Shown here: piece after piece, positions 15,083 through 23,153 of the stretch
Numbering within the stretch: position 1 is the stretch's first letter
Layout: each line of letters opens with the position of its first letter
Source: an uncultured Propionibacteriaceae bacterium
GTDB lineage: Bacteria > Actinomycetota > Actinomycetes > Propionibacteriales > Propionibacteriaceae
Direction: 5' to 3'
Length of the DNA: 36,335 nt
Assembly: GCA_937988865.1 (NCBI GenBank)
Contig: CALKHV010000033.1
Location: 1-36,335 of the forward strand
The notes under the pieces: generated by a model
Databases searched by the model: none
Told to the model about the DNA's origin: nothing
The model's input: only the letters and a program-made list of their open reading frames with translations
Position numbers and translations under genes: made by a program

Positions 15083-15448
15083 GGGGGTGACTGGTTTCGA
15101 CTTGGGACGGTAGTCCCAGGAGAAGCGGGCCGAGAATCCAGGGTCAACTCGTAAATGTTCCTTGGAAACCAATAAGTGCCGACGCAAATCGCACTGACTT
15201 CGCTCTCGCTGCCTGAGCAGTGACCGAAGGGTCAGCCCGGACGTAGCCTTCCGTCCGGTTCCTGGCCTCATTCTGAAGGCTTGCTGATCAGCTCAAGCTC
15301 AATGGGCTGATCGGGACTTAAATTGGGCTGGGCCTGTCTGCAACATGCTGACGTGAGTGCAGGGGCCGAGTAGAACGACTTGTCAGCTGCGCCCGGAGAA
15401 GACCTGGTTCGCCTCTTGAGGACGCGGGTTCAATTCCCGCCACCTCCA
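15083..15448 (+). ncRNA. ssrA: Transfer-messenger RNA (tmRNA)
   Basis: A 366-nt RNA that rescues stalled ribosomes with SmpB. The 5' end GGGGGTGACTGGTTTCGAC and 3' end GGTTCAATTCCCGCCACCTCC-A are the classic tmRNA termini. GGGGGUG pairs with CACCUCC to form the acceptor stem, and GGUUCAAUUCC is the T-arm. The 3' CCA is not encoded (CGC follows the discriminator A), so it must be added. The reading frame for the tag lies at 15178-15216. It is followed 17 bases later by a strong terminator. It is a one-piece, not permuted, tmRNA. Confidence 0.97.
15178..15216 (+). other. tmRNA tag-peptide reading frame (ADANRTDFALAA)
   Basis: The resume codon GCC follows TAAGT, matching the position of the conserved UAGUC-like element before the resume codon. 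The frame reads ADANRTDFALAA then TGA. The ALAA end is the degron recognised by ClpXP and related proteases, and RTD(F/Y)ALAA tags are typical of high-GC actinobacteria. A shorter reading from GCA at 15184 (ANRTDFALAA) is possible but has no such upstream element. Confidence 0.85.
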
Positions 15449-15464
15449 CGCCACCTGTTGGCAT

Positions 15465-15500
15465 GACCCCCGCACCGGGAGACCGGTGACGGGGGTCTTT
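15465..15500 (+). terminator. ssrA terminator
   Basis: GACCCCCG (15465-15472) pairs with CGGGGGTC (15490-15497), and CACCGG (15473-15478) with CCGGTG (15483-15488) around a GAGA loop. The result is a 14-bp stem with one bulged A, followed by TTT. This is the strongest intrinsic-terminator candidate in the window. Confidence 0.88.
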
Positions 15501-15571
15501 CGCGTTCCGCGGACACCTCGCGGCCAAAGCGTCGCTCTCGCGCGGCGCTCACCGCTCTGGACGGTGGATGG

Positions 15572-15577
15572 CAGAAT
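15572..15577 (+). promoter_or_regulatory. -10-like box for leaderless yqgE
   Basis: CAGAAT followed by 6 bases and then GTG, with no Shine-Dalgarno. The same hexamer and spacing occur before the DUF2505 gene on the minus strand. Confidence 0.45.
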
Positions 15578-15583
15578 CGCTAC

Positions 15584-16150
15584 GTGATCCTCGCGAAGCC
15601 ACCCCGTGCCGGTGAACTGCTGGTCAGCGGCACCGCTGTGAGCGACGGTGTCTTCGACCAGAGCGTTGTGCTCCTGCTGGACTGCGACGAGGCGGGCGCA
15701 CTCGGCGTCATCATCAACCGCATCGCAGACGCCGAACTGGAGGATGTCCTTCCCCAGTGGAGCGAACTGGTCTGCCCTCCCCAGGTGTTGTTCTCGGGCG
15801 GCCCCATGTCGCCCAACGGCGCGGTGTGCCTGGCCAAGGTGCTGAACGGCAACGAGGAGCCGCCCGGCTGGCGCCGGGTGGACGGCGATATCGGCCTCCT
15901 GCACCTCGACACCCCTGTTGAAATCGCGGCGGGCGCCTACTCCGACCTGCGCATCTTCGCCGGATATGCGGGCTGGTCGCCCGGCCAGCTCGAGGGGGAG
16001 ATCCTGCGCGGGATGTGGCATCGGGTGCCGGCGCGTGAGGACGACATCTTCGGCGCCGACCCTGCCACGCTCTGGCGTCGCGTCCTGCGTCGACAAGGGG
16101 GGACGACGTCGTTCTTCTCGACCTGGCCAGAGGACGCCGAGCTCAACTGA
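15584..16150 (+). CDS. YqgE/AlgH family protein
   Basis: A 188-residue cytosolic protein of normal family length. Conserved features are LLVSGTAVSDGVFDQSVVLLL (first 31 residues), GALGVIINR, the V-L-F-S-G-G-P-M segment, RIFAGYAGWSPGQLEGEI and the terminal W-P-E-D-A-E-L-N. Family members were once called transcriptional regulators (AlgH), but biochemical function is not settled. The GTG at 15584 was chosen because homology begins directly after it and a -10-like box is spaced for a leaderless start. It stands alone between ssrA and mtrA. Confidence 0.92.
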   Translation: MILAKPPRAGELLVSGTAVSDGVFDQSVVLLLDCDEAGALGVIINRIADAELEDVLPQWSELVCPPQVLFSGGPMSPNGAVCLAKVLNGNEEPPGWRRVDGDIGLLHLDTPVEIAAGAYSDLRIFAGYAGWSPGQLEGEILRGMWHRVPAREDDIFGADPATLWRRVLRRQGGTTSFFSTWPEDAELN

Positions 16151-16224
16151 GCGACGTCACCCGAGCTTCGGGTCGGCCCCGGGCGAGCGTCGTGCTGACC
16201 GCGCAGGCCTTCGAGTGGCCTGAC

Positions 16225-16230
16225 TACACT
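16225..16230 (+). promoter_or_regulatory. Candidate -10 for mtrA-mtrB-lpqB
   Basis: TACACT lies 29 bases upstream of the mtrA ATG, giving a short leader of about 23 bases that contains the GAGGGGAGA Shine-Dalgarno. The hexamer is the same as before ftsE. Confidence 0.45.
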
Positions 16231-16259
16231 GGCAGGCAGACAGTCGCGAGGGGAGACCG

Positions 16260-16991
16260 ATGGGCGAGCAGACACGCCCCACCAGGAGCCGCATCCTGGT
16301 GGTCGACGACGACGCCGCGCTCGCCGAGATGCTCCAGATCGTCCTGCGACAGGAGGGTTTCGAGACCGCGTGGTGCGGATCAGGCGGAGCCGCCATGGAC
16401 GCGTTCCGTGAGTCCCGTCCCGACCTCGTCCTGCTCGACCTGATGCTTCCCGGGGCCAACGGGATCGACGTCTGCCGCGACATCCGTGCGGAGTCCGGCG
16501 TCCCCATCGTCATGCTGACGGCCAAGTCCGACACCACCGACGTCGTCCTCGGGCTCGAGGCCGGGGCGGACGATTACGTGTCGAAGCCGTTCAAGGCGAA
16601 GGAGCTCGTCGCCCGGTTGAAGGCGCGGCTGAGGCGGCTCGCGCCACTCAACGAGGCACTCTCGGACGACCTCGAGATCGGCGACCTCGTCATCAACACC
16701 ATGAGCCACGCGGTCTTCCGCGGCGAGGCCGAGATCCCCCTGACGCCGCTGGAATTCGACCTGCTGCTGGCGCTGGCCCGCAAGCCCCAGCACGTGTTCA
16801 GTCGCGAGATGCTGCTGGAGGAGGTCTGGGGTTATCGTCACGCGGCCGACACGCGACTGGTCAACGTGCACGTCCAGCGACTGCGGTCGAAGATCGAGGC
16901 CGACCCCGAACACCCCGACATCGTCGTCACCGTGCGCGGCGTGGGCTATCGGGCCGGCGCCGCCGCCGCGCGGCGCGAAGCGAATGAGTGA
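16260..16991 (+). CDS. mtrA: Response regulator MtrA
   Basis: OmpR-family regulator of the MtrAB system, which in actinobacteria coordinates cell-wall hydrolysis, division and osmotic responses. It has 243 residues. The receiver has the DDD acidic cluster (16-18), phospho-acceptor D60 in LLDLMLPG, T88 and K109 in DDYVSKPFK. The winged-helix domain carries LTPLEFDLLLALARKPQ and closes with TVRGVGYRAG. The LVNVHVQRLRSKIE recognition region is highly MtrA-like. Assignment is by sequence and by the mtrB-lpqB context. It overlaps mtrB by 8 bases. Confidence 0.96.
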   Translation: MGEQTRPTRSRILVVDDDAALAEMLQIVLRQEGFETAWCGSGGAAMDAFRESRPDLVLLDLMLPGANGIDVCRDIRAESGVPIVMLTAKSDTTDVVLGLEAGADDYVSKPFKAKELVARLKARLRRLAPLNEALSDDLEIGDLVINTMSHAVFRGEAEIPLTPLEFDLLLALARKPQHVFSREMLLEEVWGYRHAADTRLVNVHVQRLRSKIEADPEHPDIVVTVRGVGYRAGAAAARREANE

Positions 16992-18543
16992 TCAGGACTC
17001 TCGTTGGGGAGCCCCCGGGCGCCTGTGGTGGTCATCCCTGCCGCTGCGCGTCATCAGCCTGACCCTCATGGGTTCGATCCTCGTACTCCTGCTGGGAGGC
17101 TTCCTGCTGTTGCGTCAGGCATCACTTGGCGTGATGGAGGGGAAGAAGCAGTCGTCGCTCACCGAGGCGTCCAATGCCCTCGGACGCATGCAGGAGCAGC
17201 TGCTGGAGACCGACCTGCACACCTCCAGCCTGTACGAGCGCCTCAACCAGCTCGCCGACGACGTCGGTAACCAACCGGGGCAGTATCACGTGATGATCCA
17301 GGGTCCGGTGTCGCGCTTCCTCTCGCCGGGCATCAAGGAGACGACTGTCCCGGCGTCCCTGATCGACGCCGTGGCGGGCACCGCCGCCGACGGCGGTGGG
17401 GAGCTGAGCCTCACCCCGACGACCGTTCACTACGACGACGCGTCCAGGGACGTTCCCGGCCTGGCCATCGGTGGAACGCTCGCCGCCCCCGGAACCACGG
17501 CGACGTATCCCGTCTACTTCATCTTCCCTGCGAGGCAGGAGGTGGAGACCATGCAGGTGCTCAACCGGGCCGCTGCCACCACGGGCGTCATCCTGCTGGC
17601 GGCGCTGGCCGGCATCGCCTACCTGGTCTCACGCCAGGTCGCCCGCCCGGTGAGGCAGGCGAGCATCGCCGCGAGCCGCATCGCGTCCGGACACCTCGAC
17701 GAGCGCCTGGAGGTGCACGGGACCGATGACATCGCCAGCCTCGGTACGTCGATGAACAACATGGCGAGTGAATTGCAGTTGCAGATCGGCCAGCTCGAGG
17801 ACCTCTCCCTCGTGCAGCAGCGATTCGTCTCCGACGTCTCCCACGAGCTCCGGACGCCCCTGACAACGGTCCGCATGGCTGCCGAGCTGCTCCACGATTC
17901 GCGAGAGGAATTCTCGCCCGTCACCGCCCGAACCGCCGAACTGCTGGTCACCCAACTCGACAGGTTCGAATCCCTCCTGACCGACCTGCTCGAGATCTCG
18001 CGCTTCGATGCCGGAGCCGCCATCCTCACGCTCGACCAGGTCGACGTCGCCCGGGTCGTCGCCGAGGAGGTGGAGGCCAACCGGGCCTTCGCCCGGCGCA
18101 CCGACACGCAGCTCACGGTCGCGGCCAGCGGCCCGGCGCTGGCCGAGGTGGACGCGCGTCGCGTCCAGCGAATCGTCCGCAATCTGGTCACCAACGCCAT
18201 CGAGCACGGCGAGGGGCGCCCGATCGAGGTGCGGATCGCCGTCGACGATTTCGCCGTGGCGGTGTCGGTGCGCGACCACGGGGTCGGGTTCGAGCCGAGT
18301 CAGGCCGAGCAGGTGTTCCACCGCTTCTGGCGAGCCGACCCGAGCCGCAACCGGACGATCGGTGGCACCGGCCTCGGTCTCGCGATCTCGCTGGAGGACG
18401 CCCGGCTCCACAACGGCTGGCTGCAGGCCTGGGGACGCCCCGGGCGGGGTGCCTACTTCCGCCTCACGATTCCCCGTCAGGCCCACGGCGTCCTGACAGG
18501 CTCGCCCCTGCCCGCGGAGCCCATCGACGGGAGGCGGTCATGA
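16984..18543 (+). CDS. mtrB: Sensor histidine kinase MtrB
   Basis: A 519-residue partner kinase of MtrA. Two helices (about 22-46 and 196-218) flank an extracytoplasmic domain of about 150 residues. HAMP is at about 219-270. HisKA has H287 in VSDVSHELRTPL. HATPase motifs are IVRNLVTNAIEHG, VRDHGVGFEPSQ, VFHRFWRADPSRNR and GGTGLGLAIS. The FWRADPSRNRTIGGTGLGL stretch is characteristic of MtrB. The start ATG at 16984 lies inside the mtrA end, and the stop overlaps lpqB (ATGA), so all three genes are coupled. Confidence 0.96.
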   Translation: MSDQDSRWGAPGRLWWSSLPLRVISLTLMGSILVLLLGGFLLLRQASLGVMEGKKQSSLTEASNALGRMQEQLLETDLHTSSLYERLNQLADDVGNQPGQYHVMIQGPVSRFLSPGIKETTVPASLIDAVAGTAADGGGELSLTPTTVHYDDASRDVPGLAIGGTLAAPGTTATYPVYFIFPARQEVETMQVLNRAAATTGVILLAALAGIAYLVSRQVARPVRQASIAASRIASGHLDERLEVHGTDDIASLGTSMNNMASELQLQIGQLEDLSLVQQRFVSDVSHELRTPLTTVRMAAELLHDSREEFSPVTARTAELLVTQLDRFESLLTDLLEISRFDAGAAILTLDQVDVARVVAEEVEANRAFARRTDTQLTVAASGPALAEVDARRVQRIVRNLVTNAIEHGEGRPIEVRIAVDDFAVAVSVRDHGVGFEPSQAEQVFHRFWRADPSRNRTIGGTGLGLAISLEDARLHNGWLQAWGRPGRGAYFRLTIPRQAHGVLTGSPLPAEPIDGRRS

Positions 18544-20282
18544 GGCGTCTCGCCTGGGTAGTGGCCCTCGTACTTGCGATGGCGGGCTGCAGCGAGGTGC
18601 CGGCGTCCGGGCCGGTCGAGCGGTACCCCCGCTCTGCCCAGTCGTCGGTCGCGCCCGGCGTCCAGATCGCCGCCGCCGCGCCACGCGTGGGGGCGACCCC
18701 CGACGAGGTCCTCGCCGGGTACCTCTCGGCGATGGCCACCTACCAGGCCGGATACCCCGCCGCGAAGCTCTTCCTCACCCCTGACGCTGCCGAGAAGTGG
18801 AACCCCGACGAGGGCATCACGGTCTATGAGGCCGAGGGCCACCGGCCGATCACCACGGCGACGTCTGCCATCGTCGACGTGCCGGTCGTCGGCACCGTGA
18901 CGTCCGATGGGCACTACGTGGCCGTGCAGAACACCACCTTGCGGCACAACTTCTCGATGACTCTGAGTGAGGGGGAGTGGCGGATCGGCGACGCACCCCA
19001 GGGCCTTCTGATCAGCCAGCGCAGCTTCGAGCGCTACTTCCGGGCCACCCTCCTGTACTTCCTCAGTCCGCGTGCCACCACCATGGCCCCCGAGGTCGTC
19101 TACCTCCCGGCCGGCAATACCAACCCCACCATGGCGCTGCAGGCCCTGTTGCGCGGCCCCTCCGCCTGGCTGCGTCCAGCCGTGCTCAACGCCATCCCGG
19201 CGGGGACGTCCATGACGATCCCTGCAGTGGTCATCGATCGACTCGGGGTCGCCGTCGTGCCGTTGACGGGCCAGATCGCCGGCCTTCCCGACTCCCAGCG
19301 CTCGCAACTCGCTGCCCAGGTCGTCTGGACGCTTGCCCGCTTCCCCGAGGTCAACGGGGTCACGTTCACGTCCGACGGCCAGCCCTTCGCCGTGCCCAAC
19401 CAGGACGACGCGGGCGTGATCCGGCTCAGCGACTTCCGGGATCACCAGATCGTCGCGGAGCCGGTCATCACGGACGCGTTCGTCGTCAACCAGGGAATCC
19501 TGGGACGCCTGGACGAACACGCCAACGGCCAGTTCATCGGTTGGTCGGGAGCGTTCGGCAAGACGGACTGGGGCGACACCGTGGGCGACTTCGGGCTGGG
19601 CCACGACGGCGCGGCTGTGGCTGTCGTCAACGCCGACCGCACCCGGCTGTTCACCGGCGCGGCCGACTCGTCGGCCGCCGTCCGCAGGTATGTGGGCACC
19701 GGACTGGGACGTCCGCAAGTGATGCGCGACGCCAGCGTGTGGGTGTCGACGAAGGATGCGACCGGACGTGCAGCCCTCGTGCTGATCGAGGCGTCCGGGA
19801 AGGTCACGACCTTCCACCCCGCCGGTCTGGAGAAGGCATCGATCGACGCCTTCAGCGTCTCGCCCGACGGGACGCGGATTGCCGTCGTCGCCCGGACCGG
19901 CGCAACGTCGGCGTTGGGCCTGCTCAGGGTGCAGCGAGGGGCCGGGGTGGTGGACGGCTGGCGCGTGGTGCCCATCGTCGGTGCGCAGGGTGCCGTGGTC
20001 GACTTCGGTGACGTCGGGTGGACCGACCCGGTGACGTTGACCCTCCTGGGCTCGGTGGCCGGCGACACCGCATTCTCGGTCTACTCGGCTGATCTCGACG
20101 GCGGCAGCATCGAGACGATCGGCCCGTTCGACGTCGACGCGATCGGCCTCGCCACGCAACCGCGGCCCACCGGACGCACCGCCCTGATCCTGGCCGAGGG
20201 CGGCATCGTGTGGCGCTACGAGAACGTCTACCGGTGGCGCCAACTGGCTGCCGAGGTCACGGCCATCGGCTACGCCCACTGA
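18540..20282 (+). CDS. lpqB: Lipoprotein LpqB
   Basis: A 580-residue lipoprotein that in mycobacteria interacts with MtrB and modulates MtrA signalling. The N-terminus MRRLAWVVALVLAMAGC gives a lipobox MAG-C at residue 17; Met at -3 is unusual but tolerated. A GerMN-type domain lies at about 190-300 (MALQALLRGPSAWLRPAVLNAIP region). The C-terminal half is a predicted beta-propeller with S-P-D-G-T-R-I-A-V-V repeats. ATGA overlap with mtrB ties it to the two-component genes. Confidence 0.94.
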   Translation: MRRLAWVVALVLAMAGCSEVPASGPVERYPRSAQSSVAPGVQIAAAAPRVGATPDEVLAGYLSAMATYQAGYPAAKLFLTPDAAEKWNPDEGITVYEAEGHRPITTATSAIVDVPVVGTVTSDGHYVAVQNTTLRHNFSMTLSEGEWRIGDAPQGLLISQRSFERYFRATLLYFLSPRATTMAPEVVYLPAGNTNPTMALQALLRGPSAWLRPAVLNAIPAGTSMTIPAVVIDRLGVAVVPLTGQIAGLPDSQRSQLAAQVVWTLARFPEVNGVTFTSDGQPFAVPNQDDAGVIRLSDFRDHQIVAEPVITDAFVVNQGILGRLDEHANGQFIGWSGAFGKTDWGDTVGDFGLGHDGAAVAVVNADRTRLFTGAADSSAAVRRYVGTGLGRPQVMRDASVWVSTKDATGRAALVLIEASGKVTTFHPAGLEKASIDAFSVSPDGTRIAVVARTGATSALGLLRVQRGAGVVDGWRVVPIVGAQGAVVDFGDVGWTDPVTLTLLGSVAGDTAFSVYSADLDGGSIETIGPFDVDAIGLATQPRPTGRTALILAEGGIVWRYENVYRWRQLAAEVTAIGYAH

Positions 20283-20290
20283 ACCCGGCC

Positions 20291-20325
20291 CCACAGGCCT
20301 GTGGACGCGCGCCAGCTGTCCACAG
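20291..20325 (+). promoter_or_regulatory. Overlapping inverted repeats between lpqB and comF
   Basis: CCACAGGCCTGTGG (20291-20304) is a perfect 14-bp palindrome. Its right half, extended as CTGTGGAC (20299-20306), is also complementary to GTCCACAG (20318-20325). Two alternative pairings are therefore possible: a short palindrome or a stem with an 11-base loop. TGTCCACAG also resembles a DnaA box. It could be a terminator for lpqB, an operator for comF, or both. Confidence 0.4.
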
Positions 20326-20375
20326 ATCGCCGGGATCCCCTGGGCATCCTGACCGGGCCGCCAGACAGTGGAGGC

Positions 20376-21059
20376 ATGCGATGGCTGGACGGTGTCGGCG
20401 ACCTGTTCGTGGGTGCGGCCTGTGCGGGATGTGGGCGTCCCGGCTGGGGGGTCTGTGGCGAGTGTCGCGCACTCCTGGGTTGTCGCGCGTCCCCCGTGTT
20501 CAGGCCCCCGCCGCCAGGCCTCGACTTCCCGGTGACGTGGGCGACGTGGGACTACTCGCCGCAGGCGAAGGGCATCATCGTGCACCACAAGGATCGCGGG
20601 GCCTGGGCGCTGGTCGGTACCCTCGCCCATCCCATCGCCGCGGCGATGGACGCACTCCTGTCCGGATGCGTTCAGGATGTCTCGGTGGTGCCCATCCCGT
20701 CCGATCCCCGGACGGTACGTGAGCGGGGTTACGACCATGGGACGGCCCTCGCGCGAGCCGTCGTGCGGCGCTGGAATCGCGGACGCGGACCTCGCGCCCA
20801 CCTGGAACTTGCCCTCGTCAGGCAGCGGCTGGCAGGTGATCAGGCCGAGCTGGGTGTCGGGGGGCGCTGGGCGAACCAGGCGGGTTCCATGGCGGGACGC
20901 AGGGGCTCCCGTCCGGTCGTGATCATCGACGACGTGGTCACCACGGGGGCGACGCTGGCTGAAGCCCAGCGTGCCCTGCAGGCGTCGGGACGGTACGTTC
21001 TCGGGGCCTGCTGCGCGGCCCAGACCCCACTGCTCGGGCACGCGCGAGGGTCGGAATGA
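20376..21059 (+). CDS. ComF family phosphoribosyltransferase-like protein
   Basis: A 227-residue protein. An N-terminal zinc ribbon has CAGC...CGEC (about 15-33). The C-terminal phosphoribosyltransferase fold has the PRPP loop VVIIDDVVTTGAT. P-I-P-S-D-P-x-x-x-x-x-R-G-Y-D-H is the conserved ComF middle motif. ComF proteins take part in DNA uptake and recombination in naturally competent bacteria, but they are found in many non-competent actinobacteria and the local role is unknown. I chose the ATG at 20376, which has GGAGG very close (one base). A GTG at 20301 is open but lies in the palindrome. The comF-hpf-secA order matches Mycobacterium. Confidence 0.87.
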   Translation: MRWLDGVGDLFVGAACAGCGRPGWGVCGECRALLGCRASPVFRPPPPGLDFPVTWATWDYSPQAKGIIVHHKDRGAWALVGTLAHPIAAAMDALLSGCVQDVSVVPIPSDPRTVRERGYDHGTALARAVVRRWNRGRGPRAHLELALVRQRLAGDQAELGVGGRWANQAGSMAGRRGSRPVVIIDDVVTTGATLAEAQRALQASGRYVLGACCAAQTPLLGHARGSE

Positions 21060-21142
21060 AGGCCCCAGACGCCCCCCTCCGGGGTACATGGGCTGGTCAC
21101 ACGCGTTTTCGATCAACCACCCGCGCGCTACCAGCGGGTGGG

Positions 21143-21148
21143 TAACGT
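21143..21148 (+). promoter_or_regulatory. Candidate -10 for hpf
   Basis: TAACGT lies in the 180-bp gap before hpf, preceded by CCAGCGGGTGGG. The predicted 5' leader is about 84 bases, one of the longer ones here. No clear -35 is present, and a stress sigma factor is possible given the role of Hpf but is not demonstrated. Confidence 0.35.
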
Positions 21149-21239
21149 GGGGTCATGGCACGGATTGCCTGCGGACATCGTTTCGCGGGAGGGGTCCGTG
21201 CCATGACCATGTCGAGGCACCACGACCAGGAGGGTTGAG

Positions 21240-21833
21240 ATGGAGACCATCGTCACCGGACGTCACTGCACGATCAGCGACGCGCTGAAGGACCAGATCA
21301 TCGAGCGGATCGAGTCCGTCGAGAAGATCAACGAGCGCGTGATCCGCGTCGAGGTGGAACTGACCGCCACCGAGGCCAAGGGGAGTCCGGAAGGTGCCAT
21401 TGAGGCCCAGATCACGTTGCGCGGGAAGGGCCCCGTGGTCCGTGCCACCGCGACCGGTGACGACAAGCTCCTCGCCTTCGAGCGTGCCTTCGAGAGGCTC
21501 AAGAGCCAGATGCGCAAGGCGGGTGACCGGCGCAAGAAGCACCGCGGTCTGCGTCCCGTCGGCGCGGTGCCCGAGATCGTCAGGGCGGTGGAGCAGGAAG
21601 AGTTCCCCGAGAAGCGCATTGTCGCGGGCATCGAGGTGGTGGGCGACGGACCCCTCGTCGTCAAGGAGAAGAACTTCCCGGCCACTCCGTTGACCCTCGT
21701 CCAGGCGCTCGACGAGATGGAACTCGTCGGGCACGACTTCTTCCTGTTCGTGGACGCCGTCACGGGCGCGCCGAGCGTCGTCTACCGCCGCAAGGCCTAC
21801 GACTACGGAGTGATCCACCTCGACGTCTCCTGA
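21240..21833 (+). CDS. hpf: Long-form ribosome hibernation promoting factor
   Basis: A 197-residue protein that binds the 30S decoding region and pairs 70S ribosomes into inactive 100S dimers. The N-terminal RaiA/HPF domain (about 1-100) begins METIVTGRHCTISDALKDQI. After a linker, the C-terminal dimerisation domain (about 135-193) carries KNFPATPLTLVQALDEMEL, GHDFFLFVD and YRRKAYDYGVIHL, which defines the long form. A textbook Shine-Dalgarno AGGAGGG precedes the ATG. It lies between comF and secA, as in mycobacteria. Confidence 0.95.
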   Translation: METIVTGRHCTISDALKDQIIERIESVEKINERVIRVEVELTATEAKGSPEGAIEAQITLRGKGPVVRATATGDDKLLAFERAFERLKSQMRKAGDRRKKHRGLRPVGAVPEIVRAVEQEEFPEKRIVAGIEVVGDGPLVVKEKNFPATPLTLVQALDEMELVGHDFFLFVDAVTGAPSVVYRRKAYDYGVIHLDVS

Positions 21834-21878
21834 TGAACGGTTCAGCGACGCCCTCGGCGCACCCCGGGTCGGTGGTTC

Positions 21879-23093
21879 GTGCGACGTGAGCTGACGGGGT
21901 CCGAGGCACGACGGATCGGTCTGGCCGCGCAAGGATTCGGGAAGCCGCGTCCGGCCAGGCCGATCACCATGCGCGACGTACAGCGGCAGGTCGACAGACT
22001 GGGCCAGCTCCAGATCGACTCGATCAATGTACTCGCACGTGCCCACCTCATGCCGCTCTACTCGAGGCTGGGCGCGTACGACACCTCCCTCCTGCAGCGG
22101 GCCGCCCACGAGTCGCCCCGGAGGCTGTTCGAGTACTGGGGTCACGCGGCCAGCCTGCTGGACGTCCGCCTGCAGCCGTCACTGCGGTGGCGCATGGAGG
22201 CGGCGGCCGGTGAGGCGTGGCGAAGTCTCGCGCGCGTCCGGAGTGAGTACCCGGGCCTCGTCGAGCAGGTGCTCGCGGACGTCGCCGAGCGAGGCCCCAT
22301 CACCGCCCGCGACATCGAGCACGATGAGGTGCGCGATCGCGGCAACTGGGGATGGAACTGGTCGGCGGTCAAGGTTGCCCTGGAGTGGCAGTTCTGGGCG
22401 GGAGAAGTGACCACCGCCCACCGCAACGCGCAGTTCGAGCGCGTGTACGACCTGCCGTCGAGAGTGATCCCCGGTGCGATCCTGGCTGAGGACACACCCG
22501 GCGTCCACGAGGCGCATGTCACGCTGGCCCGCCGCGCCGCCGCGGCCCTGGGCGTGATGACCGAAACTTGCGTCGCCGACTACTTCAGGCTCAAGCTGGC
22601 GCCGACCAGGGCCGCCATGGCCGAACTGGTCATGAGCGGCGAGCTCGTCGAGGCGCCAGTTCGAGGCTGGGGACGCCGGACGTGGGTGTGGCACGAGGCG
22701 GTCATGCCGCGCGCCATCCACGCCCGGACGCTCATCAGTCCGTTCGATTCACTGATCTTCGAGCGCAAGCGCGCAGAAGAACTTCTGGGTCTGCGCTACC
22801 GGATCGAAATCTACGTCCCCGAAGCTGACCGCCACTACGGCTACTACGTCTACCCCTTCCTGCTCGGGGACTCCTTCGCCGCTCGGGTCGATCTCAAGGC
22901 CGACCGTTCCGCCGGTGTGCTGCGCGTGAAGGCAGCGTGGGTCGAGCCAACAGAGGTGCGTCCGCCCGGGTTGGTGGCTCGCGAGCTGGCCGACGAGCTC
23001 GCCTCCCTCGCGGGCTGGCTCGGGCTGTCGGACATCTCTGTCGAGGAGCGGGGCGACCTGGCCGACGAGCTGGCGTCCGCGGTGACAGACTGA
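21879..23093 (+). CDS. YcaQ/AlkX-like winged-helix DNA glycosylase (HTH_42)
   Basis: A 404-residue protein of the HTH_42 family (PF06224), DNA glycosylases that unhook interstrand crosslinks and remove bulky alkyl adducts. The family's catalytic Q-hydrophobic-D/Q motif is present as Q45-I46-D47 in LGQLQIDSINVLARAH. Q-x-D is the YcaQ-type variant; the antibiotic-cluster AlkZ-type enzymes use Q-x-Q. Other family signatures are R-x-L-F-E-Y-W-G-H-A-A-S, GNWGWNWSAVK and TLISPFDSLIFERKR. The GTG at 21879 is 45 bases after hpf, with GGTGG just upstream. It is not in a biosynthetic cluster here, so general DNA repair is likelier than self-resistance. Confidence 0.85.
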   Translation: MRRELTGSEARRIGLAAQGFGKPRPARPITMRDVQRQVDRLGQLQIDSINVLARAHLMPLYSRLGAYDTSLLQRAAHESPRRLFEYWGHAASLLDVRLQPSLRWRMEAAAGEAWRSLARVRSEYPGLVEQVLADVAERGPITARDIEHDEVRDRGNWGWNWSAVKVALEWQFWAGEVTTAHRNAQFERVYDLPSRVIPGAILAEDTPGVHEAHVTLARRAAAALGVMTETCVADYFRLKLAPTRAAMAELVMSGELVEAPVRGWGRRTWVWHEAVMPRAIHARTLISPFDSLIFERKRAEELLGLRYRIEIYVPEADRHYGYYVYPFLLGDSFAARVDLKADRSAGVLRVKAAWVEPTEVRPPGLVARELADELASLAGWLGLSDISVEERGDLADELASAVTD

Positions 23094-23153
23094 GGCAACA
23101 CCACGATCAGCACGTCACACCACGAAGACCCACACCAAGACAAAGGAGTGCCC

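Noticed and set aside
15420..15448. A separate tRNA gene at the end of the ssrA region
   Set aside because: The T-arm and acceptor strand pair with the 5' end at 15083, so this is the tRNA-like domain of tmRNA; no anticodon arm is present.
18477..21116. Very long open frame (about 880 codons) on the minus strand opposite mtrB-lpqB-comF
   Set aside because: Low-complexity Arg/Gly/His-rich translation with no domains, fully antisense to three well-supported genes; a GC-driven shadow. The same applies to 11938-14196 and 24675-26405 on the minus strand.
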